From Colletotrichum lupini (taxonomy: Eukaryota > Ascomycota > Sordariomycetes > Glomerellales > Glomerellaceae), in the NCBI RefSeq assembly GCF_023278565.1, contig NC_064673.1:2480001-2544000 (forward strand): a stretch of DNA of 64,000 bases, written 5' to 3'. Shown piece after piece: positions 47,801 through 60,247 of the stretch. How positions within the stretch are numbered: the stretch's first letter is position 1; each line of letters begins with the position of its first letter. A program made the translations under genes and the position numbers. The notes beneath the pieces were generated by a model. That model had not been told where the DNA came from. It ran no database searches and was given only the letters and a program-made list of their open reading frames with translations.

Positions 47801-49479
47801 CTACGCTTTCAATGTCTCAGTGGAAAAGCACCATTTCCGATGCTTGGTCTCCGGCCGTGTTCGGATTTCCACCAATACATCCGAATTAGGCTTTTTCACC
47901 GACAGCATATTCGTATCGTCCTCTTTGGGTAGACCATCTGCGCCATCAGGGAAGGTGACGTCAAACGTAGAGAGAAACATCGCCGTGAATGTAATCATCT
48001 CGTCCACTGCAAGGTGCCTTCCGGGGCACAAAGTGCTGCCGCCTCCAAATGTCCGGTTTGCTGCTGGGTGTACCTTGCTCGGCCTCAAGAACCTTTCCGG
48101 CTCGAATGCGCCGGCATCAGCACCCCAAACATCTGGATCCGAGTGAATCGCCGTTGCCGCCATTTGGACTATGGCCCCTATCTTCAGGACATATTCGTCG
48201 CCTATTTCAACATCCTGGTGAACCAGAAAGGTGCCAGTCGAAGAACTGATGCATCGCAGAGTCTCATGGCAAATGGACATGAGAAGCGGGCAGCGTTTAC
48301 GAATAGCGGCGACATCGAGTGTGGAGAAGTCCTCATCATGTGCGCATGGCTGAATGATCAGAGAAAGCTCCAGGCGAACCTTTTTCAGCAGTTCTTTATC
48401 TCTGGCAATACGCAGGATGATCCAAAAGACAGCAGGGACTGTGTTGATCAGGAATCCGGTCATGAGGCCAAGGCCATAGCGAGCAATGAACTCGGTCCCT
48501 CTACTGTGGTCCAGTGCAAGCCTGCGTGTACGCCGAATCAGTTCAGAGGCAGTATCTTCGGGAAATGAGTCGCCAAAGTATTCCGAAAAAGCGTCGACGA
48601 TTTTTTGACGTGCCGCTGCTGGTTTCGTAGCCGTGATGGTGGGAAAAACACCCATCGTCAAAGCCTTGAGGCCATTCTCAAAGTCCCTGTGAAAAAGTCA
48701 ATAAACGTTCTGGTAAGAAAAAGCTATGGGACTATACCAAAATGCCTGCAGCAACTCTTTGTTGTTAGCAAAAGGGCCGTCTGGTCCGTGAAGGGCCTTT
48801 GCAGTCGACATTGCGAAGATCTCTTGGAGCCAACTCTGGAGAGCAATGGTTCTTGGACCTTCGCTGATGCTGTTGACATGGTTTGCTAGGCCGTTGAAAA
48901 TCTCGTCGTAAACCTCCTTCAGAGAGAGAGAACCCGGAGAGAGAAGTGAGTGCTCCATCACGTGGGCTTCCTGTCTTAGCGAACCTTTTTGCAACGGGTT
49001 TCTCAGCAACTCCGAGATGTCGGTCTGAGAAAAAGCAAATAGTTTCCCATAGACGATAGTGACGAAGGGAACATTGCCATCAACCTCTTTAGAGCGACGA
49101 GATATCAAGGCAATAAGTTCTGGTGAGTTGACGATGTACGTCTTCTGAGAGGCCAAATACACAGTCAGGATTGGAAGTTTGGTCGATGATCTGCTTGTAA
49201 AGTCAACAATCTGTCGAGAAAAACATACTTTAACAAGATCAAGGGTTTTAGTGCCCCATCTGTACTCACTTACCTCAGATAGATGTAATATGACACTCCA
49301 TATCTCAGAAGCCCAAGTATATGACCTATGAACGGGACTGAAGCATTAACCAGAGGAGGCTCTTTTGGTCCCGGTCTAAGGGCCAGGTATTCAACCAAGC
49401 GTAAGAGAAGAAATGCTGCTGTAGGGAGAAAAGCTAGAGCAACTAACAACCGGCTCAGCTCAGTAACGTCTATCATCAT
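47801..49479 (-). CDS. Cytochrome P450 D (CYP7/CYP8-like)
   Basis: Three exons: 49479-49274, 49190-48738 and 48686-47801. Introns are 83 and 51 bp. The acceptor of intron 1 is TTTACAAGCAG (49191), chosen because it joins YYIYL-R to SSTKLPILT in the manner of the family. Total 1545 bases, 514 residues. N-terminal anchor (LLVALAFLPTAAFLLL), then PPLVNASVPFIGHIL. The I-helix is GFLINTVPAVFW, again without the acid-Thr pair, as in CYP7/8. ExxR is ETLR, PERF is present and the heme loop is FGGGSTLCPG. It is a paralogue-like partner of P450 B rather than a recent duplicate, since exon structure and sequence differ widely. Confidence 0.85.
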
Positions 49480-49990
49480 GATGGATACGTCTTCAGCCTG
49501 GTAAAGCAACGAGTATGGTGTAAGATTGAAGAGTAAGGAGCTATAACACTGAGATCGCAGACCTTCCGCGGTACATTCATGATTCTATTTACATCTTCCC
49601 TTCGGACTCGGTTCGATAATGTGGAACTCGTAGGCTTCTAGCTACCCATATATTGCTCTCAACATCTATGCATAAGTCGAAATGACTAGTGTAGCCGTCT
49701 GTATGTGGTCAAGGATTATAATGCCCGTATCCTTGCCAGGGGTCGGTTCCTCATCCTAGCTACCGAGAACAGGTACAAGTCCGCCACCGGAGTGCCGTGT
49801 CAGCTCCAAAGAAGCGGTCTTATGAGCACACAGTGCTGCAAACTTCTATTTATTGCCTCCATGAGTCTCTTTTGAAAAGTATGCCCGATGTTACAAGAAG
49901 CATCTCTCATTGCCTGCCAGTACCATTTCCACGCCAGCGCTTCCGATCCTTGTCATACGCCAAGATATATGCACTCTTCTTTTCGCAACA
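49480..49990. promoter_or_regulatory. Divergent promoter between P450 D and the MBOAT acyltransferase
   Basis: 511 bases between two divergent start codons, so both promoters must lie here. This would suit coordinated control of the two genes. No specific binding motif was identified with confidence. Confidence 0.45.
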
Positions 49991-51282
49991 ATGCTCGTCA
50001 AATCTTACCCGAGTGGTGCGGCAGTCAATGGGTCGTTATTTGTTACGTTCTTGATTACATTTCTGCTCATCACTTTCTCCGTTCCTGCGTCAAAGTCCTT
50101 CATCCGGCTGGCCGGAGTCTTGGCTCTCGCGAGCTTGACTTACGCGCTCCAGCTCGCGTCTAGTGAGTGGATCGCCAATCCTCACTGGCGTTCCGCGATC
50201 GTTCCACTTTTATGGATTCAGTTCATGAGTGCTTCTGAGCTTGTCCTAGTCAGAAGGTGGGATGGCAGCTGGGAACCGGATGCCCGCACCAAGAGCATAG
50301 CTGGGTTCGCCCCATCTTCCGCCTCTCCCGCGGCCCGAACGTACGAATCTCTAATGCTGCTTTGGAAGCTCAGACGAATCGGCACGAGGTGGCAGGTCAG
50401 AAATGTTCCTGGATTACAACAACGGTCTCCACACCCCCCAGAGAGCCGGGTCGCATTCATCTTGAAACGATCTCTCAAGATCCTGGTTGCCTACCAGGTG
50501 CTTAGCCTCATGACGCAGGCCCCGCCTCCGGACCCGAATTTTGTCGGTCGCGACAAACAAGCGCTGGCGTTTCAGGGTCTCGTCAGGCTGTCGCAAGCGG
50601 ACATCACCTTTCGCATCATTGGGACCCTGTCGTTCTGGGCCTGCACGGCTCTCATAAACCTACTCATGTTCGAAATTGCTTGCCTCGGATTCGTTGTCGT
50701 TTTTCTATGCAAGGTCGAGGACTGTCCTCCACTCTATGGGGATTTCTCATCTGCCTCAACCATTAGGGGCTTCTGGGGGTAAGTCGAACGCTACAATCTC
50801 GTTCCAGTCTATTTGCTGACAGTCTTCCACTCAGAACCACATGGCATCAATGTCTGCGTAGTGGGCTCACAGGCCATGCCGATGTCATTGAACACCACAT
50901 TTTCCCATTCCGGCAAAGACTGGTTTCTAGATACCTTCGTATCTTTATCTCTTTCTTCATTTCTGGTCTGATTCATCATACTTCTGACATGGCAATGGGA
51001 ATGACAGCAGAGAACGCCGGTGCTTTTACCTTCTTCTTGTTGCAGCCGATTGGAATCATCGCTGAAGATGCTATCCAGGCTATCTCAAAACAAGTGCCAT
51101 TGTGTCGTTCGGCGTCTAGAGTTCGGGTCTTTGTCGGATACCTATGGGTTCTTGTGTTCCTTGCCTGGTCGACCCCAACGTGGTTCTATCCCCAGCAAAG
51201 GCTCGGATTGGATGCATCCGGACTTCTGCCATTTCATCCGAATTTGTTGAAGCAGTGGAATCTCCACTCCAATTTTCACTAG
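49991..51282 (+). CDS. Membrane-bound acyltransferase (wax-synthase-like MBOAT)
   Basis: Two exons, 49991-50778 and 50835-51282, with a 56 bp intron (GTAAGT...CTCAG), 411 residues. The open frame extends upstream to a TTG, but the first ATG is 49991. Several hydrophobic helices (LFVTFLITFLLITF near the start, more at the C-terminus) show an integral membrane protein. Diagnostic motifs are RGFWGTTWHQCLR, formed across the splice joint, and the histidine of FFISGLIHHTSDM, which aligns with the catalytic His of wax synthase/MBOAT proteins. Fungal members acetylate hydroxyl groups in terpenoid, meroterpenoid and steroid pathways. Here it is likely an O-acyltransferase acting after P450 hydroxylation. 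Confidence 0.85.
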
Positions 51283-51930
51283 AATCAGTCTCTAAGTACC
51301 TTGTTATCGAAGAAACTCAATTGTCAGGCGGATAGAGTTTGGATATTTACCAGACTGGACGACTTCCTCTCATGGAACAGGGATGCACCCGGCCTTTCTC
51401 GAAGCGACTATCACATGCGCTAGCACGAGATCTAACTTACATTTCCTACCTATATTGACGTTTCCCGTTATGTATTGAGACTGTAGTAATACAAGCCAGC
51501 TTTGAACACCTCTTATACCCATTGCTACGTGCCATGATAGCTCGTGACAACTTCGGTCTCGGACCGGTGTGGCGGAAGGACCATAAGAATCATCATGCAC
51601 AGCACGGTCCTCCCGTATTTTCCAGCCTGGCCTGCATTCCAGACAGTGTTGACAGTACGGATTGTAGTGTATTTGTGATTCATTGCCAAGGTTGCTATGT
51701 ATTGTCGCTACTAGCCACAATTTGGGTCGTCTCGAAACCGATCATTGTAGGGCCAGGGTCCGATGATCAACAGGGCTATGCTCAGCCTCCCTTAAGCAAG
51801 CTAAAATTTATCTCGTTCGCTAGAAATCACACTTGTTGCGATTCCCTTCGATGCAGTCTATCTGACCGTGGTCTATGATTTTCCGTGGAATCAATCCTAC
51901 TCGTCAACTCCATCCCGCAAAGTTCTCAAC
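51283..51930. other. Intergenic; promoter of P450 E
   Basis: About 650 bases between two plus-strand genes. Short ORFs (51370-51720 minus, 51522-51878 plus) have no features. Confidence 0.45.
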
Positions 51931-53849
51931 ATGATCAAACACCTCTATCATGCGGCTTCTATCGTGCTGCAGTCACCCATCCCGGCGTTGATACTTCTCA
52001 CCTCTACGCTTCTCTATTACATCTACTTGAAAGGCTTCCCAAGACCTCTCACTGGGATTCCATACAACGAGAGCGCTCTGAAAAGCTTCTTGGGTGACCT
52101 CCCTGCTTTCCAGCATGCAAGAAACCACGGGAAAGGCTTTACTGTGTGGATGCGCGACCTGGCCCAGAAACATAGGTCACCAATGGTTCAGGTCTTTCTG
52201 GGCCCATTTACGCCGCCATGTGTAGTTCTGTTTGACTATCGTGAAAGTTACGACATTGTAGCACGGCGAACAAAGGAGTTCGACCGTTGCCGAAGGGATG
52301 CAGAAACTATGTCGACCATTTTACCTGAGCATCATCTTTCGATGGTGTCAACTGACGCCAGGTTCAAAGGCAACAAGGACTTGGTGAAGGATTTGATGGC
52401 CCCAGGATTCTTAAACGAGGTTAGTCTTTCTGTCGACTTCAGTCAAGAAAGCTTTGGTCAGCTAAACTTGGCTACTTAGGTTTCTGCGCCCGAGATTTAT
52501 AGCAAAGCGCTATCTCTCATAGAGCTGTGGAGTGTGAAGAGCAAATGGGCCGCAGGCCGTCCGTTCGAAGCCCATCACGATCTCCAGAACGCTGCTTTAG
52601 ACATCATCATGTCTGCTGCATTTGGCGAGACAAGCAATGGCGGTGTTCTCCGGCAGCACATACTCCAGGAAACTGGCTATAGGCCCTTCCTAGTGCCAAC
52701 AGATCTGAAAGAGCCCGCATGCTTCAAGAGTCTTGGGCTACCTACTGAGTACCAGCCTACTGTTGATATCACCCACTTTATGGGCAGAGTTGTCACGTCG
52801 CCCTTCCCAAAACAGTTTGCATGGCTGTTGAAGACTTTTACGAGTGTGAGCAGTGTATTTGTGAAGAAGGACTACTTCATCAGGAGCCAGATTCAAAAGG
52901 CAGTAGCATCGCTGAGCGACAAATGGCTCCAAGGAGAGAAGGCAGCCAAATCAGCTTTAGACTTCATCGTCCTGCGAGAAGTGACAGCAGCCAAGAAGTC
53001 TGGACGCAAACCCTCATTCACTTCAAAGAGATTGGAAGACGAGGTAAACTTTCTGATGTCCCCTTAGACGAGAAAACCATGCTGACTTCACAACAGTTGC
53101 TTGGATACATCGTCGCGGGTCATGAAACCTCTGCGTCCATCTTATCTTGGGCTGTGAAGTTTCTAGCCGACAATCAGAAACAACAGCATACATTGCGCAA
53201 ACACCTCCAGGCAGTTTATCCAGCTGCTGTCAAAGAGAAGAGACAGCCAAGTGTAACCGAACTCACAAAGGTTGCAGCTCCGTATCTTGATGCCTTCCTG
53301 GAAGAGATTTTACGACTCTCACGGACAGCTTCAATTCTAACACGCGAGGCTGTTACTGATGCTATCGTGATGGGGAAGTTCGTGCCGAAAGGTACCACAA
53401 TCTTCATCTTCACACAAGGGGCGAGCTACGTTCAGCCTTCTCTGAGCGTTGACGAACAGGTCAGAAGTAGAACTTCGCAAGAAGCCAAGCGAGTCCCAGA
53501 CTGGCTTTCCGACGATGTAGGAAAGTTCTGTCCTGGGCGCTGGCTTGTACCGAAGACGGGAGCGAGCGGGTTCAGCGGAGAACGCGTCGGAAAAGAAGAT
53601 AGCTGGACTTTATCTGACTTTGATTTTGATCCCCAAGCCGGGCCAATCTTGACATTTGGCGGTGGACCAAGAGGATGTTTTGGTAGACGTCTCGCCTATC
53701 TTGAGTTGCGCATGGTTCTTGCGTTGCTTGTGTGGAATTTCGTTTTCAAGCCATGCGCCGACAACCTTAGCACCTATGAGCTCAGGGAGAGCATAACTGT
53801 AGAACCCAAGGATTGCTACGTCAACCTTCAGACTTCAGATAACATGTAG
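51931..53849 (+). CDS. Cytochrome P450 E
   Basis: Three exons: 51931-52419, 52480-53043 and 53097-53849, all joined in phase 0; introns are 60 and 53 bp. Total 1806 bases, 601 residues. The ATG at 51931 follows a GTG-started extension and directly precedes the anchor (IPALILLTSTLLYYIYL). The second intron was placed so that KRLEDE joins LLGYIVAGHETSAS, the I-helix with the canonical AGHETS. ExxR is EEILRLSR (EILR). The heme loop is FGGGPRGCFG. A ~35-residue insert rich in Ser/Arg precedes the heme region, which explains the length over the usual ~520. It resembles the fungal P450 class with a GPRGCFGRRLA heme loop common in secondary-metabolite clusters. Confidence 0.82.
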
Positions 53850-54806
53850 ATAAGAGTATCACAACTTCCAGGTTCAATCGTTCACTTCGAATAGAGTCAC
53901 TGGTTTCTGACATTTCTTTTCAACTACAATGTTGCTGAAACCCAACTCCGCCAAAAGTCATCGCGCCAGCTCAATGGTACGCCCGTCTGGCCACTGCCAA
54001 TCGTGGATTTTGTGAGCCACGGATGTTCACTTGAAGCCAAGGGCACATCAATTTGCATGAGAAGTTTAATTCATATGCTATTATTATTATTATCATCATG
54101 TTCTGGGCTGAAAGCGATCCCACATTGCTACGGGAGCTCTAGGCTGAGTTGGCCAAATTGCTGTCGCCGAGTCACATAGTCGCTTTCGGTTTCAATCCTG
54201 ACCGGCGTGAGATAACGTTTTGTGAGTACCGCGCGCGGACCGCAAACCTTATTTCCTGCAAGATCTAGAACCCGCATGCCTTTGCCGATCTCCGCACGAA
54301 TGAATCCGAGACAGACTCAGAGGAGAAAACGGGGACATGACCAGTTCTCCGCGTGCCGTGTATGGGATGACCCGATTCATGTGCTCCGAGGACTATGGAG
54401 CGACGCTATGCCAAACACCTGATCCCACTTTTGCACACTACCCTGGGCCCATGCTCCATCGGTCTTGATCAGCCTCCTGCTGAGTCTCCGAGCGCGCCAA
54501 CCTAGGTTATTAGCATCCACAACGTTCCAGTCTCAGAGCGAGGCGGGCTGTTGGCAAGATTCTCCGATCGAGACGGCCCAATTTGGTAGCATTCAATGCC
54601 GAGGCGCCATGATAATTGACGACTACGTGACTCGAGGGCAAGTGTTGATGACATATATACATTTCAACACGAAAGATTATCAGACTTCTCCGAGCATTCA
54701 GCATCTGTACCATCACGAAGTTCAGGAAGTCGCGCCTTTCGCATTTTTACACATCTGTTCGCGTTTTTTTTCTTTTTCGTTTCTTTCGACATCGCCGACA
54801 ATCAAG
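53850..54806. other. Intergenic; promoter of the sterol reductase
   Basis: About 960 bases. It includes a short ATT/ATC microsatellite near 54076-54098. The 5' part of a long ORF (from 54465) runs in frame into the reductase but has no conserved content, and the reductase starts at 54807 just after a pyrimidine-rich stretch. Confidence 0.45.
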
Positions 54807-56324
54807 ATGGAGTCTCTAGATGTTCCCTTGGCGCCTGAGTCTACTTTCGTGAGGATGAGAAAAGGTTACTCCCGATCTCGGCTTCAGCTTGAGCCCGCAC
54901 AACGGCCAACATGGGGTAGATCAAGTCGAGGATCCTGGATACGCTCAGTCGGCTCACTGCTTCTTGTGATGCTTGCGCCGACCTTGGTCATCTCCACGAC
55001 CGTAGCTATTTCTGCATTCCAAGGCTCTCTGTCCGACTTTCTGAAGGCTGCTTTGCAAGATGGATTGATTTCTGTCGTATGGTCAAATTGGCCATGCTTC
55101 AGTCTCAAGTCCACTGGAGTGTTTGCACTCTGGGTCCTCTTTCAAGGCATCCTGTTTCGATATTTGCCAGGCCCAATACACGACGGCCAGAGAAGTCCTG
55201 CCGGCCATCTATTGACCTATCGTACCAATGGGCTCAATGCCTGGTTCGTGACCCATGCATTTGCCGCTGCGCTTTGCTATTTCGGCCTCTTGGATCCTGC
55301 CTTCATCCCGAAGAACTGGGGTGGCCTGGTCCTCACAATGAATGCTGCTGGTCTCTTGCTTTCTGTCTTGGCCTTTATCAAAGCGCACTTCAGGCCAACC
55401 CATGCGGATGACCGAAAGTTCAGTGGTAAGCCAACGGTCACCATGTTTTTCCGTGGTCACACAACGACTAACATATAATAGGATCCATATTTTATGACTT
55501 TTACATGGGGATTGAGCATAACCCAAGACTTTGGGGCGACTTTGACCTGAAACTGTTCACCAATGGCAGACCGGGCATAATTGCATGGACACTCATGTAG
55601 GTTTCTACGAAGAATGGCGCAGCTTCACACAAGCTGACTCGAATCTAGCGATTTGTCCAACATCGCATATCAGTACGAGATCCACGGACGGATCGATCCC
55701 AACATTGTTCTTGTCACCATTCTGCACGCAGTATACGTCCTTGACTTCTTCGTTAATGAGTCCTGGTACTTGCGCACCATTGACATTGCTCACGACCACT
55801 TCGGCTTCTACCTCGCTTGGGGGTCCTTTGTCTGGCTCCCTAGCATGTATACCATTCAAACCCAATTTCTTGGGCTCTACCCAACAAGAACCTCAACTTT
55901 TCACCAGGTCGCCATATTCTCTGTCGGAGTTGCCGGGTACATCATCTTCCGGGCCGTCAACAGCCAAAAGGACAGGGTTCGTCGTTCTAACGGTGATTGC
56001 TACATTTGGGGGAATCCGGCAAAGGTCTTGGTAGCATCTTACAAGACTTCGGACGGCCAGAGTCATCAGAGCCTTCTTATTTGCAGTGGTTGGTGGGGCT
56101 GGTCGCGTCATGCCAACTACTTTGGAGACTTGCTTCTCAGTACAGCGATGTGCGCTTTAGTGGGATCTTCAAAGTGCTTGATATGGTTCTATGCGATGTT
56201 CATGACAATCTTGCTCGTACACCGATGCATTCGGGATGAGGCAAGATGCTCGGCCAAGTATGGGCCGGTTTGGGAGGACTACTGCAGAACTGTTCCGTGG
56301 CGAATCGTACCTGGAATTTGGTGA
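54807..56324 (+). CDS. Delta-7 sterol reductase (DHCR7-type, ERG4/ERG24 superfamily)
   Basis: Three exons: 54807-55425, 55482-55596 and 55649-56324. Introns are 56 and 52 bp. Total 1410 bases, 469 residues. Multi-pass membrane protein. DHCR7-like landmarks in order: [10 protein letters not shown] with [40 protein letters not shown] [47 protein letters not shown]; and the C-terminal [26 protein letters not shown] and PGIW. These fit DHCR7 rather than ERG4 (C-24) or ERG24 (C-14) reductases. The family reduces the sterol C7-C8 double bond with NADPH in the ER. Most ascomycetes keep that bond in ergosterol, so a clustered DHCR7-like gene suggests a dedicated role in a steroid pathway. Confidence 0.88.
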
Positions 56325-57024
56325 GACTAAACCTCTGTACCTCTAAATACGTAGAACACGTTATGCCTTTACGAGCTGGACAGGACAATTTGACTTCCAA
56401 TACTTTTCTGACAGACTTTGCCGTATTATATTCGAATGAACTTGCAGTCCTAGAGCTGCACTCAGTTGAAGTTCGGTGCCTACTGGCTATCTGTGTTTTG
56501 AAGCTGAATCATCTCCAAACATTGGTTCATCGGTTGTAATTCTAAATTCTCTTCAGTCCATCCCCTCCAGCTCTGTCTCCGTCCACTCCCATAGCCTTTG
56601 TGCCAGCTTTTGGTTTGCCAGGTTTCCCTTTCCCACGGCCAGTTTTCCCACGGGAAGATAATATACTCCGCTCTTGACATCTGGGTGAACTGATGCCCAC
56701 AACTGATTTTGAACTCCATTCTCCACACTGCTTGATGCCATTCTCATAAGGGGATACAACGCTTCAAGTATGTAGCTTGATGATTTCCAAGACTGTGCCC
56801 AGTTCGTATCTACAAAGCCTGGATCAACGACACAGACCTTGATCTTGGTTTGTCTCTTCGCCAATTCCCGGGCATACAAAATGACCGCGAGTTTGCTCTG
56901 ACCGTATCTTGCCCATGCACCAACTTCACCAAAGTCTGTTTTGAGAGCATCAAAGACAATGCCCTGCGTCGGAGCCATCGAGGAAGCTTAAGAGCCCAAA
57001 AAGATGATTCGGGCGTCTGCTTCG

Positions 57025-57032
57025 GGTATTTC
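57025..57032 (+). repeat. hAT target-site duplication, left copy
   Basis: GGTATTTC, identical to 60240-60247. Confidence 0.85.
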
Positions 57033-60000
57033 CAGCGCTTATACCCATTCAAATTAATCAAATAAATAAGTCAAATAAACAGTCAAATACAGGAATTTCA
57101 GCAAGTTAAATAATTAAATATTATAAGGCCCTATATTTAACGTATTTAATTAAATATAAAGTCGCCCGGAAAAAAGAAAATCCAGGGCCGGGCTAATTAA
57201 AAATTAATATTCTTAACTATACCCTATAGAAATTTATAATTAAGAATATAAATACTTAGAGCGGGATTCGAACCCGCGACTCCTTATTTATAATTATAAG
57301 TTTAGTATTATATTACTTAACTAAATAGATTACTAGTAATTATTATAAAAAAAAAGGGCCTAAGTATTATAGAGCCCTGAATTTAGTATTTTATTATATC
57401 TAGGAATTTAAAAACCCTCTAATGCCCCCTTTTCTTAATATTAATAAAACTAACGAAGTTACGTACTACTATTTTTAACTTTTTATAACTATTATAATTA
57501 TTATTAATATTAATTAAATTATATATTAATTAATTTACTATATTATAATTAATTAATTAGTAATAAGGTATACGATTTTTAATATATAGTTATTATTTTA
57601 GATTATTTCGTAATTATAGACCCTAACTAACGCTAGTCTCGTATTATCGACCAATCTTAATAATTATAATAACCTCCTCGCTCTTTTAAAAATAATTTAA
57701 AAAGGGAGGATTTTTATTAATAATAATTTAATATTATAAAAAGGTATAAGGCTAAGGAAGTCGTAGATCCGCTTAGAGGAGGTCTTTATTTAAGAGATTT
57801 ATAATAAAAATATTCGAAGCGAAGTCTTTTAGTTTTATTATTATTATAACGAAATAAGTATTATTACTTATTTTAAAATAGTAACTACGAGCTTAGTAAC
57901 GGCTTATTTAAAGTTAAAATATTAAGTAATAGATCTAAGCTTTAGCGAGTCGTTATATTTATTAAAATCCTCTAAATACGACTTTATATTAAAAAGATAG
58001 AAACTTATTTTTAGTACTATTATAAAAGGTTAAATAATAAGAATTAAGGAATTAGTAATTAGGTATATTATTAATAATAATAGCCTATTTATAACTTTTT
58101 ATAATCCTCACTTCTGGGCCCTTTTTTCTTAGTTAAATTATAATATTACTAACGAACTCTTATTATTATACGGAAATATAAGAAAGGAGCTAAGTAGGAT
58201 CTTTACTAAGAAAAGAAATATAATTAAAGTAAAGATTTAGAGGTTAATAACGAAAGTCTACTTATTATTTAATTTATAAACTTTGTTAATACGGAATATT
58301 ATTATTATTATTTTTATTTACTTTTTAAACGATACTAAGTAATAAATATAATACCTTATTACTCTATAATAATAGTATAGTACTTACGATAGGGCTAATA
58401 TTACCTAGATTATAAAATTAGTAATAAATAATTAAGAATTAGGTAACTAAGTCGGAGTAGTTATTTATAATAATATTTTAAATAATAATACTTACTTAGG
58501 TTATTTATATCCTATATTATTTTATACCTATACTTAAAAAAATATTTTTAACTAGAAAATAAGGTATTACGGTTATACTCTTAACCTTGTTAATAAGGCC
58601 TTTTTATTTAGTAATAATAAAGAAGTATTTAAGTAAATATTAAATATATTAATTAATACTAAGTAACTTTAAAAAAATCTTAACTTTTAGTATATAAGGG
58701 GCCCTATTAGTAAGCTTTAGAACGTTATTAAATTTATTTACTTATTATTTTAATAATATAAAGCCTTTTTTAAAGTTAGTAATAAGACTAACGAGAACGA
58801 TATATTTACTCTTTTTAAAGAGTTATTATAAAAGCTTATATTAATATTTAATAATAATATAAAGTAGAATTTAATATATTTTATAATATAGCGCTCTTTA
58901 TAAAAGAGAAAGTAGATCTATACTTTCTTAATAACTAGTTAAGCTTATAAAGATCTAAAGTAATAGATCCTTATTAAGGACGTTTTTAATAATAACGATT
59001 AGTAATTATTAGCTAAGTTAAAGGCGGTACTTAAGCTATTTTATTTTTAAATAATAAGATACTAGGGCTAGGATAAAGGAGACGGTTATAGCTATTTATA
59101 AAAAGTAATAGTAAGTCTCGAGTACTTTATTAACCGTTTTAAAAAATAAAAGAAGTTATATAATAAACTTTTAAAAGAAAAATAGATTTTATAGCTTTTT
59201 AAATCGTAGTATTATAATCGTAGTTAATATAAATAATACTACCTTATTAGTAATTAGCTTATTATTAATTTATATCTTTTTTAACCTCTAACTTTAAGTA
59301 GTATCCTTTATTATATTTAATTTAAGTATATACTTAGGGAGTAAATAGAGCTACTTTTTAATAATAATTTTAACTCGTAAAAATACTTCTAACTATTAGT
59401 TATTAATACTTAATAGGTCCTTAATAAGTATTATATTAAGTTAGGTAACTCTTTACTCTATATCGTAGTAATTATTCTTTACCCTAAGTAAGGATTAAAA
59501 TAGCTAGAGAAGAAGTAGGATATACCTAAATAAAGCTATTAACTATTTAATACGAAAAAGGGACTTTATAATTATTAATAAAAATAGTATATAAATAAGA
59601 TAGTAAGTCCTCCTCTTCTTTATTATTTAAGTCCTTTTTTTTATTATAATAATTATAAGCTACTTTTAATATTCTTACGATTTTAGAGAGTATTATAAAA
59701 AATTCGTAATACTAATAATAATTAATATTTTAAATAATAAATATAGTAATTAACTACGTACCTAAGCTTAATTAATATTACTTATAAATTATCCCTTAGC
59801 CGGTCCTTAACTTAATTTAATAATAGATTAACTATTAGCTAACCTATTTAACGTTAAGTAAGCTTATATTTAATATTTTTATAATCTTTATAATAGTAAT
59901 AGATTACGAGAGGATATTTAGTTTTACAAAATTAATTTTAATTTTATAGCGATTATTAATAAGATCTTTTATATTACAAGAGGTTTAATATTTTAAGAAC

Positions 60001-60239
60001 TAGCTTTGTAGCGGTACTATAGAAGTAGGAGGTTAATTTTTTAATTAAAAGAGCTAATTAAAGTAAAGTCTATAAGTTAGTACTATAAGGACTTTTGCAA
60101 TAGCTTTATTTAATTCTTAATTAAGAAATTAGTTAAATCTATTAATTAATTATTAAATAATTAAATATAGCGCGAGAAATGAGCTAAATAATTAAATACG
60201 AACCTTATATTTAATTTATTTATATAGGTATAAGCGCTG
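57033..60239. mobile_element. hAT-type DNA transposon, RIP-degraded
   Basis: 3207 bp with short terminal inverted repeats beginning CAGCGCTTATACC and ending GGTATAAGCGCTG, flanked by a perfect 8-base duplication GGTATTTC (57025-57032 and 60240-60247). An 8 bp duplication with CAG...CTG termini is diagnostic of hAT elements, and the size suits a full element. No open frame remains. It interrupts the SDR gene. Confidence 0.85.
57255..57335 (-). tRNA. Degenerate tRNA-like sequence inside the hAT element
   Basis: On the minus strand a perfect T-arm (GCGGGTTCGAATCCCGC) contains the pol III B-box GGTTCGAATCC. About 40 bases upstream is an A-box-like TAGTTAAGTAAT, matching the consensus except GG-to-AA, a RIP-type change. 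The region between includes CTTATAA, which could be an anticodon loop with TAT. Acceptor-stem pairing is poor. It may be a RIPed tRNA pseudogene, a tRNA-derived SINE nested in the element, or a chance relic. Confidence 0.35.
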
Positions 60240-60247
60240 GGTATTTC
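60240..60247 (+). repeat. hAT target-site duplication, right copy
   Basis: GGTATTTC, identical to 57025-57032; part of the SDR reading frame. Confidence 0.85.

Noticed and set aside
49991..51282. Considered as a membrane terpene cyclase, which would have been the missing backbone enzyme.
   Set aside because: The RGFWGTTWHQCLR motif and the SGLIHH histidine are those of wax-synthase-like MBOAT acyltransferases, and the protein is longer than the ~240-residue fungal integral-membrane terpene cyclases.
53044..53096. Frame change in P450 E considered as a frameshift mutation.
   Set aside because: A normal 53 bp phase-0 intron (GTAAAC, CTGAC branch, ACAACAG) restores the I-helix exactly.
54807..56324. 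Considered as ERG24 (C-14) or ERG4 (C-24) sterol reductase.
   Set aside because: Segments such as YLPGP with [14 protein letters not shown] and [12 protein letters not shown] fit DHCR7 better; the shared superfamily C-terminus alone would not decide.
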